The notes under the pieces were generated by a model. The model was not told the origin of the DNA. It ran no database searches and saw nothing but the letters and a program-made list of their open reading frames with translations. Below, piece by piece: positions 1 to 5,547 of a DNA stretch of 5,624 nucleotides. The DNA comes from Chloroflexota bacterium (lineage in GTDB: Bacteria > Chloroflexota > Anaerolineae > J102), in the NCBI GenBank assembly GCA_013152695.1, contig JAADFV010000367.1:1-5624 (forward strand), given 5' to 3'. The number at the start of each line of letters is the position of its first letter. The stretch's first letter is position 1. Made by a program: the position numbers and the translations under genes.

Positions 1-883
1 CTTGTGGAATGCAGCGCAGACTGTATGCATCCTGGATCTTTTCCGGCGCCGAATCGACCAGGCGGCTGCCGGTAATAAGCTGTCTTATGCGATGAGCAAT
101 TTCTTGCTGGCCGGGTTGTCCAGAGGCGGCGTGGATGAGGGGATCGAAGGCGGCAGAAAGCCCTAAAAGTGCCTCCAGGCTTAAGGCGGCAGCGATTGTA
201 GCATGCGCCAGCAAATTCTCGGCATCATAAACGGCCAAAGCTCCCGCCGCGGCCATAAAATCGATGCCGTTAGAAAGAGCCAGGCCTTCTTTCGCTTCGA
301 GTACAACTCTCTCGAGATGGGCCCGACGCATGGCTTCGGCACCACTGAGTAATTCACCCTGGTACCAGGCCTGGCCACTGAAACCGCTATCTTCGGCTCC
401 GGCATCGGCCGTCATGACAACGGCGATGTGTGCCAGTGGAGCCAAATCGCCGCTGGCACCAAGTGAACCCTTGCTCGGGACATAGGGTGTGATTCCGGCA
501 TTGAGCATGTCGATGAGGGTCTGTGCCACGATAGGGCGCACCCCAGAATTCCCCCGCGCCAGCATATTAGCCCGGATGACCATCATCGCTCTGACCACGT
601 CTTCCGCCAGGGGTTCGCCCACACCGCACACGCACAACACGATGAGGTTTCGCGAAAGCTGCCTCGCCTCGGCGGCGTCGATCTGTTTCGTCGCCAGAGA
701 ACCAAAGCCAGTGTTGACGCCATAAATCACGTTTTTAGCGTTTTGGATGGAGTTGGCCACCCACTCATGGCTGCGCCTCATCCTTTCTCGCACGGATTCG
801 TCGAGAGGGGCAACCTGTACATGGTCGCGGGCTATGGCAACCAATTGTTCGATAGTGAGATTCTCACCAGTGAGTTCGATCAT
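1..883 (-). CDS. Histidine/aromatic amino-acid ammonia-lyase family enzyme (HutH-like, MIO), 3' end outside window
   Basis: This encodes the first 294 residues of an MIO-dependent lyase; HutH proteins are about 510 residues, so roughly 40% is beyond base 1. Visible landmarks are the catalytic-loop Tyr54 in YGVNTGFG, the MIO-forming Ala143-Ser144-Gly145 in GSLGASGDLAPLAH, Asn205, Gln284, Tyr287 and the carboxylate-binding Arg290 in QDAYSLRC. Numbering runs one ahead of Pseudomonas putida HutH (Tyr53, Ala142-Ser143-Gly144) at these sites. The family eliminates ammonia from His, Phe or Tyr, or moves the amino group. Oddly, the Ser82-His83 pair of HutH is Leu83-Cys84 here, and the usual NGT is NGI (205-207), so a simple histidine ammonia-lyase call is unsafe. 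The ATG at 883 is chosen for an AAGGAA ribosome site 7 bases upstream (891-896). It lies 103 bases downstream of the EthD-like gene and may be co-transcribed with it. Family confidence is high, substrate confidence low. Confidence 0.93.
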   Translation of the reverse strand, partial: MIELTGENLTIEQLVAIARDHVQVAPLDESVRERMRRSHEWVANSIQNAKNVIYGVNTGFGSLATKQIDAAEARQLSRNLIVLCVCGVGEPLAEDVVRAMMVIRANMLARGNSGVRPIVAQTLIDMLNAGITPYVPSKGSLGASGDLAPLAHIAVVMTADAGAEDSGFSGQAWYQGELLSGAEAMRRAHLERVVLEAKEGLALSNGIDFMAAAGALAVYDAENLLAHATIAAALSLEALLGLSAAFDPLIHAASGQPGQQEIAHRIRQLITGSRLVDSAPEKIQDAYSLRCIPQ

Positions 884-986
884 GAACACTTTCCTTGGCA
901 CGAAAACCTTGTCTCGATGGTGCCTGAATGGGAGCGTATGCAGTCATCAAAGCGCAGCTTGGTTTTCTCGCTGCCAATGATACTCA

Positions 987-1316
987 TTACAACACAGCAG
1001 AATGATGCGTGAGGATTTCACTGATGAGAAATATTGGATTACTCAGCACTTTCAGTTTGTCCAGAAGATCGGACTGAACCTGGGCATTGTAAAAACCCAT
1101 CTCGAAACTTTTTCTGTCGCTCCAGTCCATCGTAGCCATAAAGCGGTAGGGTGGCTGGCTACCGTCAGGCCAGGCGCTTTCGACGCGAGCAAAATCGGCG
1201 CAAACAAGACCAGGCATAGAATCACTAATACGTTCGTACTCAGCCAGTTGCCAGTGCAGAAACTCTTCCTCATCGACATAGGGCTTGAGGTTGTACAAAA
1301 TAGTTAACCGTATCAT
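987..1316 (-). CDS. EthD-like dimeric alpha/beta-barrel protein 1
   Basis: This encodes a soluble protein of 109 residues with no signal peptide or membrane segment. It opens with a beta strand (MIRLTILYNL), followed by a helix containing EEEFLHW, a PYRFMATM strand and a C-terminal NPIFLISE strand, the layout of small ferredoxin-like barrel proteins of the EthD group. It aligns along its whole length with the protein at 3969-4292, with about 36 identities over about 101 positions by eye, so the two are paralogues. The helix His27 of the other copy is Tyr27 here. A TTG start at 1328 would add four residues. I prefer the ATG at 1316 because the paralogue begins at the same place and GGGAAG lies just upstream, though only 4 bases away. 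The gene is 77 bases after the response regulator and 103 before the MIO lyase. Biochemical function is unknown; family members take part in degradation and polyketide-type pathways. Confidence 0.85.
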   Translation of the reverse strand: MIRLTILYNLKPYVDEEEFLHWQLAEYERISDSMPGLVCADFARVESAWPDGSQPPYRFMATMDWSDRKSFEMGFYNAQVQSDLLDKLKVLSNPIFLISEILTHHSAVL

Positions 1317-1346
1317 TTTACTTCCCAAAGTTTACATAAATATGAC

Positions 1347-1368
1347 TGTTGACATCTTTGTCGGACAT
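1347..1368. promoter_or_regulatory. Possible operator: two direct TGT-GACAT sites
   Basis: In the 77-base gap between the response regulator and EthD-like gene 1, the plus strand has TGTTGACAT at 1347-1355 and TGTCGGACAT at 1359-1368, with start points 12 bases apart. The second contains the short palindrome TGTC-G-GACA. The position is 31 to 52 bases upstream of the EthD-like start, where a regulator of that gene and the lyase could bind. The motif is short and could be chance; no clear -35/-10 pair accompanies it. Confidence 0.2.
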
Positions 1369-1393
1369 TTTTATCGAGCCACCTGTCTTGGTA

Positions 1394-2050
1394 TCAGGCA
1401 CTGTCCAGGCGGGCCAGGCCTTTGCGCAGGGCATAGAGTGCGGCTTGGGTTCTGTTGGCAAGATGGAGCTTACTCAGAATACTCCCCATGTGGTTTCGGA
1501 CCGTTCTTTCGCTGATGAAAAGGCGACCGGCAATTTCCTGGTTACTCAGGCCTTGGGCGACGAGCTTGAGCACCTCGACTTCCCGTTCTGATAACGAGTC
1601 CGGGGTTGTCGATTCAGGGGAGGGATTGTTGATTTCGCGGATCAATTTGAGGGCGATGCTGGGGTCGAGTGAGGATTCTCCCTGGAAAACATGGCGGATG
1701 GCCTGGAGTAACTCTTGCGGTGAGGAGTCCTTGAGTAAATAGCCCAAGGCGCCGGCTTTGATCGCCGGTAGCACCTTGTCATCATCGGAGAAACTAGTCA
1801 AGGCCAAAATACGCGCCTTCGGGTTGATCTGGGTGATCTTTCTAATCGCCTGGATGCCATCCATTTCCGGCATGACCAGGTCCATGAGGATGACATCGGG
1901 GTGCAGGGTTTGAAAGCGTTGCACTGCCTCCTGCCCGTTCGCGGCTTCCCCAACAACCGTCATCCCGTATTCCGTGTTGATCAAAGACCTCAGTCCTTCT
2001 CGAACGACAGCATGGTCGTCGGCGATAAGGATGCGTATGACGTCAGTCAC
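1394..2050 (-). CDS. NarL/FixJ-family response regulator (receiver + LuxR-type HTH)
   Basis: This encodes a cytoplasmic transcription regulator of 218 residues, a normal length for the family. Residues 5-120 form the receiver: acidic pair Asp11-Asp12 (ADDH), phospho-acceptor Asp57 in ILMDLVMPEMDG, switch Thr85 (ALTSF) and Lys107 (LLKDSS), so all phosphorylation residues are present. After a linker rich in Pro and Ser, residues 152-213 form a LuxR-type helix-turn-helix with LSEREVEVLKLVAQGLSNQEI and ERTVRNHMGSILSKL. The GTG at 2050 is chosen over the TTG at 2056 because GGAGGT (2059-2064) sits 8 bases before GTG but only 2 before TTG. The start overlaps the kinase stop codon by 8 bases (GTGACTGA), indicating translational coupling and that it is the kinase's cognate partner. 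Its targets are unknown; the adjacent EthD-like and lyase genes downstream are reasonable candidates. Confidence 0.95.
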   Translation of the reverse strand: MTDVIRILIADDHAVVREGLRSLINTEYGMTVVGEAANGQEAVQRFQTLHPDVILMDLVMPEMDGIQAIRKITQINPKARILALTSFSDDDKVLPAIKAGALGYLLKDSSPQELLQAIRHVFQGESSLDPSIALKLIREINNPSPESTTPDSLSEREVEVLKLVAQGLSNQEIAGRLFISERTVRNHMGSILSKLHLANRTQAALYALRKGLARLDSA

Positions 2051-3269
2051 TGCCAACCACCTCCGTCACGGCGATAATGGGCTGACGTGCCGATCTCATA
2101 CCGGATTTTGTCTCCAATTCTAATACAACAGAAATAGTGGTGCCCTGGGTGGGCTTGGAGATAATGCCGATGCTGCCTCCCAGGTTTGCTACGCGCTCCT
2201 GCATGCTGACCAATCCCATGCCTCCCTGATCGATGGCCTCGCTGTAGACAAAGCCGATGCCATTATCGATGACTTTTGCCTGTACCTGGTTGTACGTTGT
2301 TGTAATTTCGACGATGACGGAGGTCGCGGCAGAATGTTTGAGGGAGTTGTTGAGGGCTTCCTGAATGATGTGATAAAGTTCGCGCTCGACCGCCAGGGGC
2401 AGATCGGTATGGGCATCGGCAATGAGGTGTGCTTTGACTCCGGCCCGTCTTTCTACGGCATCTAGCCGTTTTTGCAACGTCTGCAACAGGCCATCTTGCT
2501 CCAGAGCCAATGGTCGTAATTCGTACACCAGCAGGCGCATCTCTTTCAGGGCGTATTGGGCGGTTTCACTCAATCTTTGCAGATAGCGCTCAGCCGTATC
2601 CAGCTCGCGACGATGAATCAGACGGCGTCCGGTTTCGGCAAAGAGTGTCAGGCTGTAAAGTGACTGCGTCACAGAATCATGCAGGTCGCGGGCAAGACGT
2701 TGCCGCTCGGCGATTACAGCCAGGTCGCCTGCCTGCTGGTAAAGACGGGCATTTTCGACGGCAACACCAACCTGTTCGGCAATCGAGGTCAGCAGAGCCA
2801 CTTTTTCCGGCCGAAATTCTCGCCCTGCTTTGCCCAAAATGCTAAACACCCCCAAAACACTGCCTTTTGCCCGGATGGGAATACCCAGGAAACTGTGGAG
2901 GAGGGAGGGAGGAACTGACTTGAGATAATCGATCTCATTGGCTAAATCAGACACCAACAAGGGTTCACCCTCTTTCAACACCCGACCAATCAAGCCACTA
3001 TCGACCGACACCATTTCCAGCTGAGCTTTACTCGAAGGGTCCAAACCACGCTGGGCAGCAAGGTGCAATACACCTTCCTCGCTTTCAATGAGATGAATGG
3101 CACCCTTCTTGCATTGCATGGCCGAAAGAACACGATCGAGAGCATGATCGAGGATGGTGCTTAAGTCGTTGGAAGCGCTGGCGACGGAAGCAATATCGGA
3201 CCGATAATTCGGTGTTAGCCTTTTGCAGGGCTTCGCGGGCACGACGCCGGTCTGTAATGTCGTAACCAA
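2043..3269 (-). CDS. GAF-HisKA_3-HATPase_c sensor histidine kinase, C-terminal part of a frameshifted PAS-GAF kinase
   Basis: The open frame gives 408 residues, of which about the first 23 are out-of-frame PAS sequence and probably not native. From residue 24 (SDIASVASAS) it reads as a coherent kinase: GAF domain about 35-173, HisKA_3 dimerisation/phospho-acceptor region about 184-250 with His197 in RLARDLHDSVTQSLYSLTLF, and HATPase_c about 290-388. The ATP-binding boxes are EALNNSLKH (N box, Asn307-Asn308), DNGIGF (335-340) and GGMGLVSMQERV (349-360). There is no transmembrane segment, so sensing is cytoplasmic. All catalytic residues are intact. The apparent TTG start at 3269 has no Shine-Dalgarno and lies inside PAS codons, so this is most likely the downstream half of one gene with 3085-3669. 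It overlaps the response regulator by 8 bases. The GAF ligand is unknown; it has no obvious cysteine cluster. Confidence 0.88.
   Translation of the reverse strand: MVTTLQTGVVPAKPCKRLTPNYRSDIASVASASNDLSTILDHALDRVLSAMQCKKGAIHLIESEEGVLHLAAQRGLDPSSKAQLEMVSVDSGLIGRVLKEGEPLLVSDLANEIDYLKSVPPSLLHSFLGIPIRAKGSVLGVFSILGKAGREFRPEKVALLTSIAEQVGVAVENARLYQQAGDLAVIAERQRLARDLHDSVTQSLYSLTLFAETGRRLIHRRELDTAERYLQRLSETAQYALKEMRLLVYELRPLALEQDGLLQTLQKRLDAVERRAGVKAHLIADAHTDLPLAVERELYHIIQEALNNSLKHSAATSVIVEITTTYNQVQAKVIDNGIGFVYSEAIDQGGMGLVSMQERVANLGGSIGIISKPTQGTTISVVLELETKSGMRSARQPIIAVTEVVGSD
2059..2064 (-). promoter_or_regulatory. Strong ribosome binding site deciding the response-regulator start
   Basis: GGAGGT, a near-perfect match to the anti-Shine-Dalgarno complement, lies inside the last codons of the sensor kinase. 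It is 8 bases upstream of the GTG at 2050. The competing TTG at 2056 would leave only a 2-base spacer, so the GTG is the better start and yields a regulator of 218 rather than 220 residues. Confidence 0.75.
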
Positions 3270-3669
3270 AGGTGATCGCCCCGTAAATCCGCCCTTGATC
3301 GTCGGTCAGGCTCTTGGAATGCCAGGAAATAGCTTTGATCTCACCATCTTTGCACGTAATTTCTGTTTCGATATTCTCCATCGAGCGGTCTTTGGTGAGC
3401 ATGGCCCTGGCCAGGGAGGCGACATCCCGGCGATAAGCTTCATCGGGATAGAGCCACTCCCAAATGTGATTGTGCCCCAGAACTTCTTCGCGTGAATAGC
3501 CACTGAGTTTCTCCGCGGTTGCGTTCCACAAGACGATGTTGAGATCGCGGTCGAATACATTGAGCCAGACATTGATGTTCTCGATGATACTATTCGAGAA
3601 CTGATTCTGGATGGAGGTCATGTCGATGGCCGGATTTTGTTCGCTGGCCTTCGTGGGTGGGCTGTTCAT
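3085..3669 (-). CDS. PAS/PAC sensor module, N-terminal part of the frameshifted histidine kinase
   Basis: The open frame encodes 194 residues. Residues about 28-140 form a PAS domain with its PAC tail: NVWLNVFDRDLNIVLWNATA, the typical GYSREEVLG turn, HIWEWLYPDE, and the C-terminal YGAITFGYDITDRRRA. Residues 141-157 (EALQKANTEL) begin the helical linker that normally leads to the next domain. From about residue 158 the sequence turns into a basic, His/Arg/Ser-rich tail with no domain character and stops at 3085. Over the same stretch another frame carries good GAF sequence. Joined, the two halves would give a kinase of about 541 residues in the order PAS-GAF-HisKA_3-HATPase. The ATG at 3669 has only a weak ribosome site. 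A free PAS protein is possible but less likely than a mutation or assembly error. Confidence 0.8.
   Translation of the reverse strand: MNSPPTKASEQNPAIDMTSIQNQFSNSIIENINVWLNVFDRDLNIVLWNATAEKLSGYSREEVLGHNHIWEWLYPDEAYRRDVASLARAMLTKDRSMENIETEITCKDGEIKAISWHSKSLTDDQGRIYGAITFGYDITDRRRAREALQKANTELSVRYCFRRQRFQRLKHHPRSCSRSCSFGHAMQEGCHSSH
3195..3210 (-). other. Frameshift junction in the sensor kinase (net +1)
   Basis: Reading the minus strand, the PAS frame is meaningful through TELSV (codons ending at 3199), and the GAF frame becomes meaningful at DIASVAS (codon starting at 3197). The single base 3198 is therefore surplus, or two (or five) bases are missing, for one continuous protein. The span 3669-2043 is 1627 bases, a multiple of three plus one, as expected. 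No homopolymer run or stop codon typical of programmed +1 slippage is present at the junction. Confidence 0.75.
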
Positions 3670-3741
3670 AAAGTTACGACACTATAACCGGTGTTTTCTC
3701 GTGGAGTACAGGGCGTCGTCAAGTATGAAAAAGAGGGTGGG

Positions 3742-3778
3742 GGAGAAGGAAGAAGGGGTTGGAGTCGGGAAGAAGACG
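3742..3778 (+). repeat. Purine-rich tract with degenerate 7-base units
   Basis: Units GGAGAAG (3742-3748), GAAGAAG (3749-3755), GGAGTCG (3761-3767) and GAAGACG (3772-3778) sit in an almost pure A/G stretch. They resemble the clearer heptamer clusters at 5452-5486 and 5520-5547, suggesting the same kind of degenerate intergenic repeat, eroded here. The tract lies about 75 to 110 bases upstream of the kinase start. Confidence 0.4.
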
Positions 3779-3784
3779 GAGAGG

Positions 3785-3815
3785 TGCAAGGACAAGCGTT
3801 CTGCATGTCCCTACA
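3785..3815. repeat. 31-base imperfect palindrome / hairpin
   Basis: The arms TGCAAGGACA (3785-3794) and TGTCCCTACA (3806-3815) are inverted complements with two mismatches. Inside them, GCG/TGC (3796-3798 with 3802-3804) pairs around a TTC loop. In total about 11 Watson-Crick pairs plus one G-T pair can form, with three interruptions. It follows the purine-rich tract directly. It has no T-run on the minus strand, so it is unlikely to be an intrinsic terminator. A dispersed palindromic intergenic element is the best guess. Confidence 0.5.
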
Positions 3816-3953
3816 ATGTATTTTATGCCAGCGCTCTCATCAAGACGACCTATCATTATCATACGTGATTCGAGCAACTAAAACAACTTTATCCGCCGGC
3901 TGACCGCTCGTTTCGAAAAATGGAAGGGTTTTGGCGAGAGGAGAATGTCTGGA

Positions 3954-3983
3954 GGAGAAGCCAAGTTACTAAGAGGCTTCTTC
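3954..3983 (-). other. Hairpin enclosing the stop codon of EthD-like gene 2
   Basis: On the minus strand GAAGCC (3980-3975) can pair with GGCTTC (3962-3957), extended by one more A-T pair and, past a mismatch, a G-C pair. The 12-base loop contains the TAG stop (3971-3969). No T-run follows, so it does not qualify as a standard Rho-independent terminator. It could slow ribosomes, protect the 3' end, or be chance. Confidence 0.25.
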
Positions 3984-4292
3984 GCTAATGACCTCTTCCG
4001 AAATCAAAAAGAGTGGATCGGCGATGCGCTGTAAGGCTGGTTCCAGCTCCTTTTGGTAATCGGGATCAAAAAATGATTTGCGAAATGTTTCCATATCAGG
4101 GAAATAGGCTTCGGTCATGTAACGATAGGGGAGATCCTCACGTTGCCAGGCCTCTTTAATGACATAAAAATCACTTTTGATCACGCCGGGAAGTGCCATA
4201 TTCTCTTCCTGATGTTCGGTTGTGCGCCACCGAATGAATTCATCGTGATCGGCGCCGGGAGGCAAATTGTAAAGTACGGTCAATTTAATCAC
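3969..4292 (-). CDS. EthD-like dimeric alpha/beta-barrel protein 2
   Basis: This encodes a soluble protein of 107 residues. It has the opening strand MIKLTVLYNLPP, a helix with DEFIRWRTTEH (His27 at the position where ferredoxin-like barrel proteins often carry one), a PYRYMTEAYF strand, a DMETFRKSFF helix and a DPLFLISEE strand. It is a clear paralogue of the protein at 987-1316; shared blocks are LYNL, PG, AW, PYR and FLISE. The GTG at 4292 is supported by GGAG (4301-4304) 8 bases upstream and by agreement with the paralogue's start. Only 14 bases separate it from the peptidase stop, so the two almost certainly form one transcription unit. EthD-type proteins are small companions of degradative or biosynthetic enzymes, some with catalytic roles; here the substrate is unknown. 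Confidence 0.88.
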   Translation of the reverse strand: MIKLTVLYNLPPGADHDEFIRWRTTEHQEENMALPGVIKSDFYVIKEAWQREDLPYRYMTEAYFPDMETFRKSFFDPDYQKELEPALQRIADPLFLISEEVISEEAS

Positions 4293-4306
4293 GGTACTTG
4301 CTCCAT

Positions 4307-5389
4307 TTATTGTTTGATAACGAGTTGATGGTCGGAGCCGGTCAGGGTACGTACGCCCGTTTCTGTGACGACAACGATGTCCTCGATACGAACGCCAAAG
4401 CGGCCGGGTAGATAGACACCAGGCTCGACACTGAAGGTCATTCCAGGCGCCAGCACCTCTTCGTTTCCTTCCATAAGCCAGGGTGCTTCGTGCACATCCA
4501 TGCCGATGCCGTGGCCAGTGCGATGGACGAAGTATTCTCCATATCCAGCCGTGTTCAGAACCCCGCGCGTTGCTCTATCGATATCCTGAGCGGTAACACC
4601 CGGCCGTACCGCTGCCCGACCTGCTTCGTTGGCTGCCAGGACGGCGGCATACGCGGCGCGAAAGTCCGGCGAGGGCTCTCCCAGGAACACCATTCGCGTG
4701 ATGTCCGATTTGTAGCCGTTGAGGGAGGCGCCGATGTCGATGATAATTGCGTCACCCTTTTGCAGGCGGCGCTCGCCACTGTGATGGTGGGGAAAAGCAC
4801 CGTTGGGGCCCGATGCAATCAGGGTAAACTCGACCGATTCCGCTCCATCGCGGCGAAAGGCTGCCTCTGTTTCCCAGGCCACCTCCGCCTCTGTGACACC
4901 CGGTTCGCAAGCGGCCATGGCCACCTGCATGGCACGGTCTGCTTGCGCCGCCGCCGCTCGCAAGGCCTCGATTTCGGCCGGCGACTTGCGGATGCGTAGG
5001 GGCGCAATGAGGGAACCGGCTGGAAGCACTTCCTCTGGTTTAGCAAGCGAGAGCAGTGGGATGAGAAAATCGGCGCGGGTAGCGCCGTCGAAAGCCAGGC
5101 GCCTGGGAGCGGTAAGATCGGAAAGGGCCGCGCGCAGAGCTCGTGCCGGCCCCTCACTGTCGTCCCAGGTGATCGGTTCGATGCTGACATGCGCCTGCCA
5201 ATCTTCGGCATTGAGCGCAGGCATTACCACTTTGACCTTATCCGCCGAGATGAGCAAAAGGCACAAGCGCTCATCCGGGTGGGGCGTGTAACCGGCCAGG
5301 TAGCGCATATTGGTGGTGGGACCGATGGCCACCAGATCAACATGGCTGGCACGGATGGCATTTTGTAAACGTTCGATACGATCTTTCAC
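4307..5389 (-). CDS. M24-family metallopeptidase (Xaa-Pro aminopeptidase/dipeptidase-like)
   Basis: This encodes a complete protein of 360 residues, the usual length of PepQ-type enzymes. Residues about 1-130 form the creatinase-like N-terminal domain (TTNMRYLAGY). About 138-355 is the pita-bread catalytic domain. The five metal ligands are all present: Asp218 (IIIDIGA), Asp229 (KSDITR), His293 (GHGIG), Glu322 (VEPGVY) and Glu336 (RIEDIV). His201-203 (PHHHSG) and His300 (DVHEAP) match the substrate and proton-shuttle histidines. Such enzymes bind two divalent metals and cleave X-Pro bonds in the cytoplasm; the fold also serves creatinase and ectoine-hydrolase-type enzymes that act on non-peptide C-N bonds. 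The GTG start at 5389 has AGGAAG (5397-5402) 7 bases upstream. There is no signal peptide. It is followed after 14 bases by the EthD-like gene, which hints at a pathway role rather than general peptide turnover. Confidence 0.95.
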   Translation of the reverse strand: MKDRIERLQNAIRASHVDLVAIGPTTNMRYLAGYTPHPDERLCLLLISADKVKVVMPALNAEDWQAHVSIEPITWDDSEGPARALRAALSDLTAPRRLAFDGATRADFLIPLLSLAKPEEVLPAGSLIAPLRIRKSPAEIEALRAAAAQADRAMQVAMAACEPGVTEAEVAWETEAAFRRDGAESVEFTLIASGPNGAFPHHHSGERRLQKGDAIIIDIGASLNGYKSDITRMVFLGEPSPDFRAAYAAVLAANEAGRAAVRPGVTAQDIDRATRGVLNTAGYGEYFVHRTGHGIGMDVHEAPWLMEGNEEVLAPGMTFSVEPGVYLPGRFGVRIEDIVVVTETGVRTLTGSDHQLVIKQ

Positions 5390-5451
5390 GAGCTGTCTTC
5401 CTTTGGACCTGGTTAGTCAGATTTTAGCTCACGGGGCCAGAAATTTTCGTC

Positions 5452-5486
5452 GGAGCAGGGAGTAGGGAGTAAGAAGTAAGGAGTGA
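5452..5486 (+). repeat. Degenerate heptamer tandem repeat, cluster A (5 units)
   Basis: Five adjacent 7-base units follow in register: GGAGCAG, GGAGTAG, GGAGTAA, GAAGTAA, GGAGTGA (consensus GGAGTAR). Similar short tandem heptamers occur between genes in cyanobacteria (STRR elements) and, as far as I know, in some Chloroflexota. The cluster lies 63 to 97 bases upstream of the M24 peptidase start, in non-coding sequence. Confidence 0.75.
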
Positions 5487-5519
5487 AGGGGCAAACGTCG
5501 TGAGGTTGGCGCGGAAAAA

Positions 5520-5547
5520 GGAGACGGAAGACGGGAGACGGAAGAGA
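5520..5547 (+). repeat. Degenerate heptamer tandem repeat, cluster B (4 units)
   Basis: Four 7-base units in register: GGAGACG, GAAGACG, GGAGACG, GAAGAGA, alternating GG/GA starts, possibly with a decayed fifth (GGAAAAA, 5513-5519) in front. The unit is a variant of cluster A (GGAGTAR to GRAGACG), 33 bases away, so this looks like two related arrays and not one expansion. Confidence 0.7.

Larger units (their letters stand above)
3670..3968. other. 299-base intergenic region upstream of the sensor kinase
   Basis: No convincing coding sequence lies here. Going from the EthD-like gene 2 stop to the kinase start, it holds a short hairpin at the stop codon, about 120 bases with no structure I can name, an imperfect 31-base palindrome (3785-3815) and a purine-rich tract (about 3728-3784 on the plus strand). 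The last 60 bases before the kinase should contain its promoter. There the minus strand has CTTGACG and TATAGT, but about 30 bases apart, which is too far for a standard sigma-70 pair. The short plus-strand open frames here are low-complexity. Confidence 0.6.

Noticed and set aside
1..883. Plain assignment as hutH in a histidine-utilisation operon
   Set aside because: The Ser-His pair is missing and no other hut gene is in the window; the gene is incomplete, so the symbol is withheld.
264..1012. Several plus-strand open frames of 73 to 89 codons opposite the lyase
   Set aside because: The minus strand carries an unbroken, family-typical MIO lyase across the same bases.
3195..3225. Programmed ribosomal frameshifting in the kinase
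   Set aside because: The only A-run nearby (CAAAAG) would favour a -1 slip, which gives the wrong frame; no stop codon, stimulator or slippery codon typical of +1 shifting is present.
3785..3815. Intrinsic terminator for the peptidase-EthD2 unit
   Set aside because: The stem has three interruptions, and downstream on the minus strand comes a mixed C/T tract instead of a T-run.
3611..3903. Plus-strand open frames of 85 and 70 codons opposite the kinase start and spacer
   Set aside because: They are mostly the translated purine tract (Glu/Lys/Gly-rich, low complexity) and partly antisense to the PAS domain.
4490..5291. Long plus-strand open frames (169 and 162 codons) opposite the peptidase
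   Set aside because: They are antisense shadows of a GC-rich gene whose minus-strand product has all five metal ligands; their translations show no family features.
5452..5547. CRISPR array
   Set aside because: The units are 7 bases, contiguous and degenerate, with no spacers; no cas genes are present.
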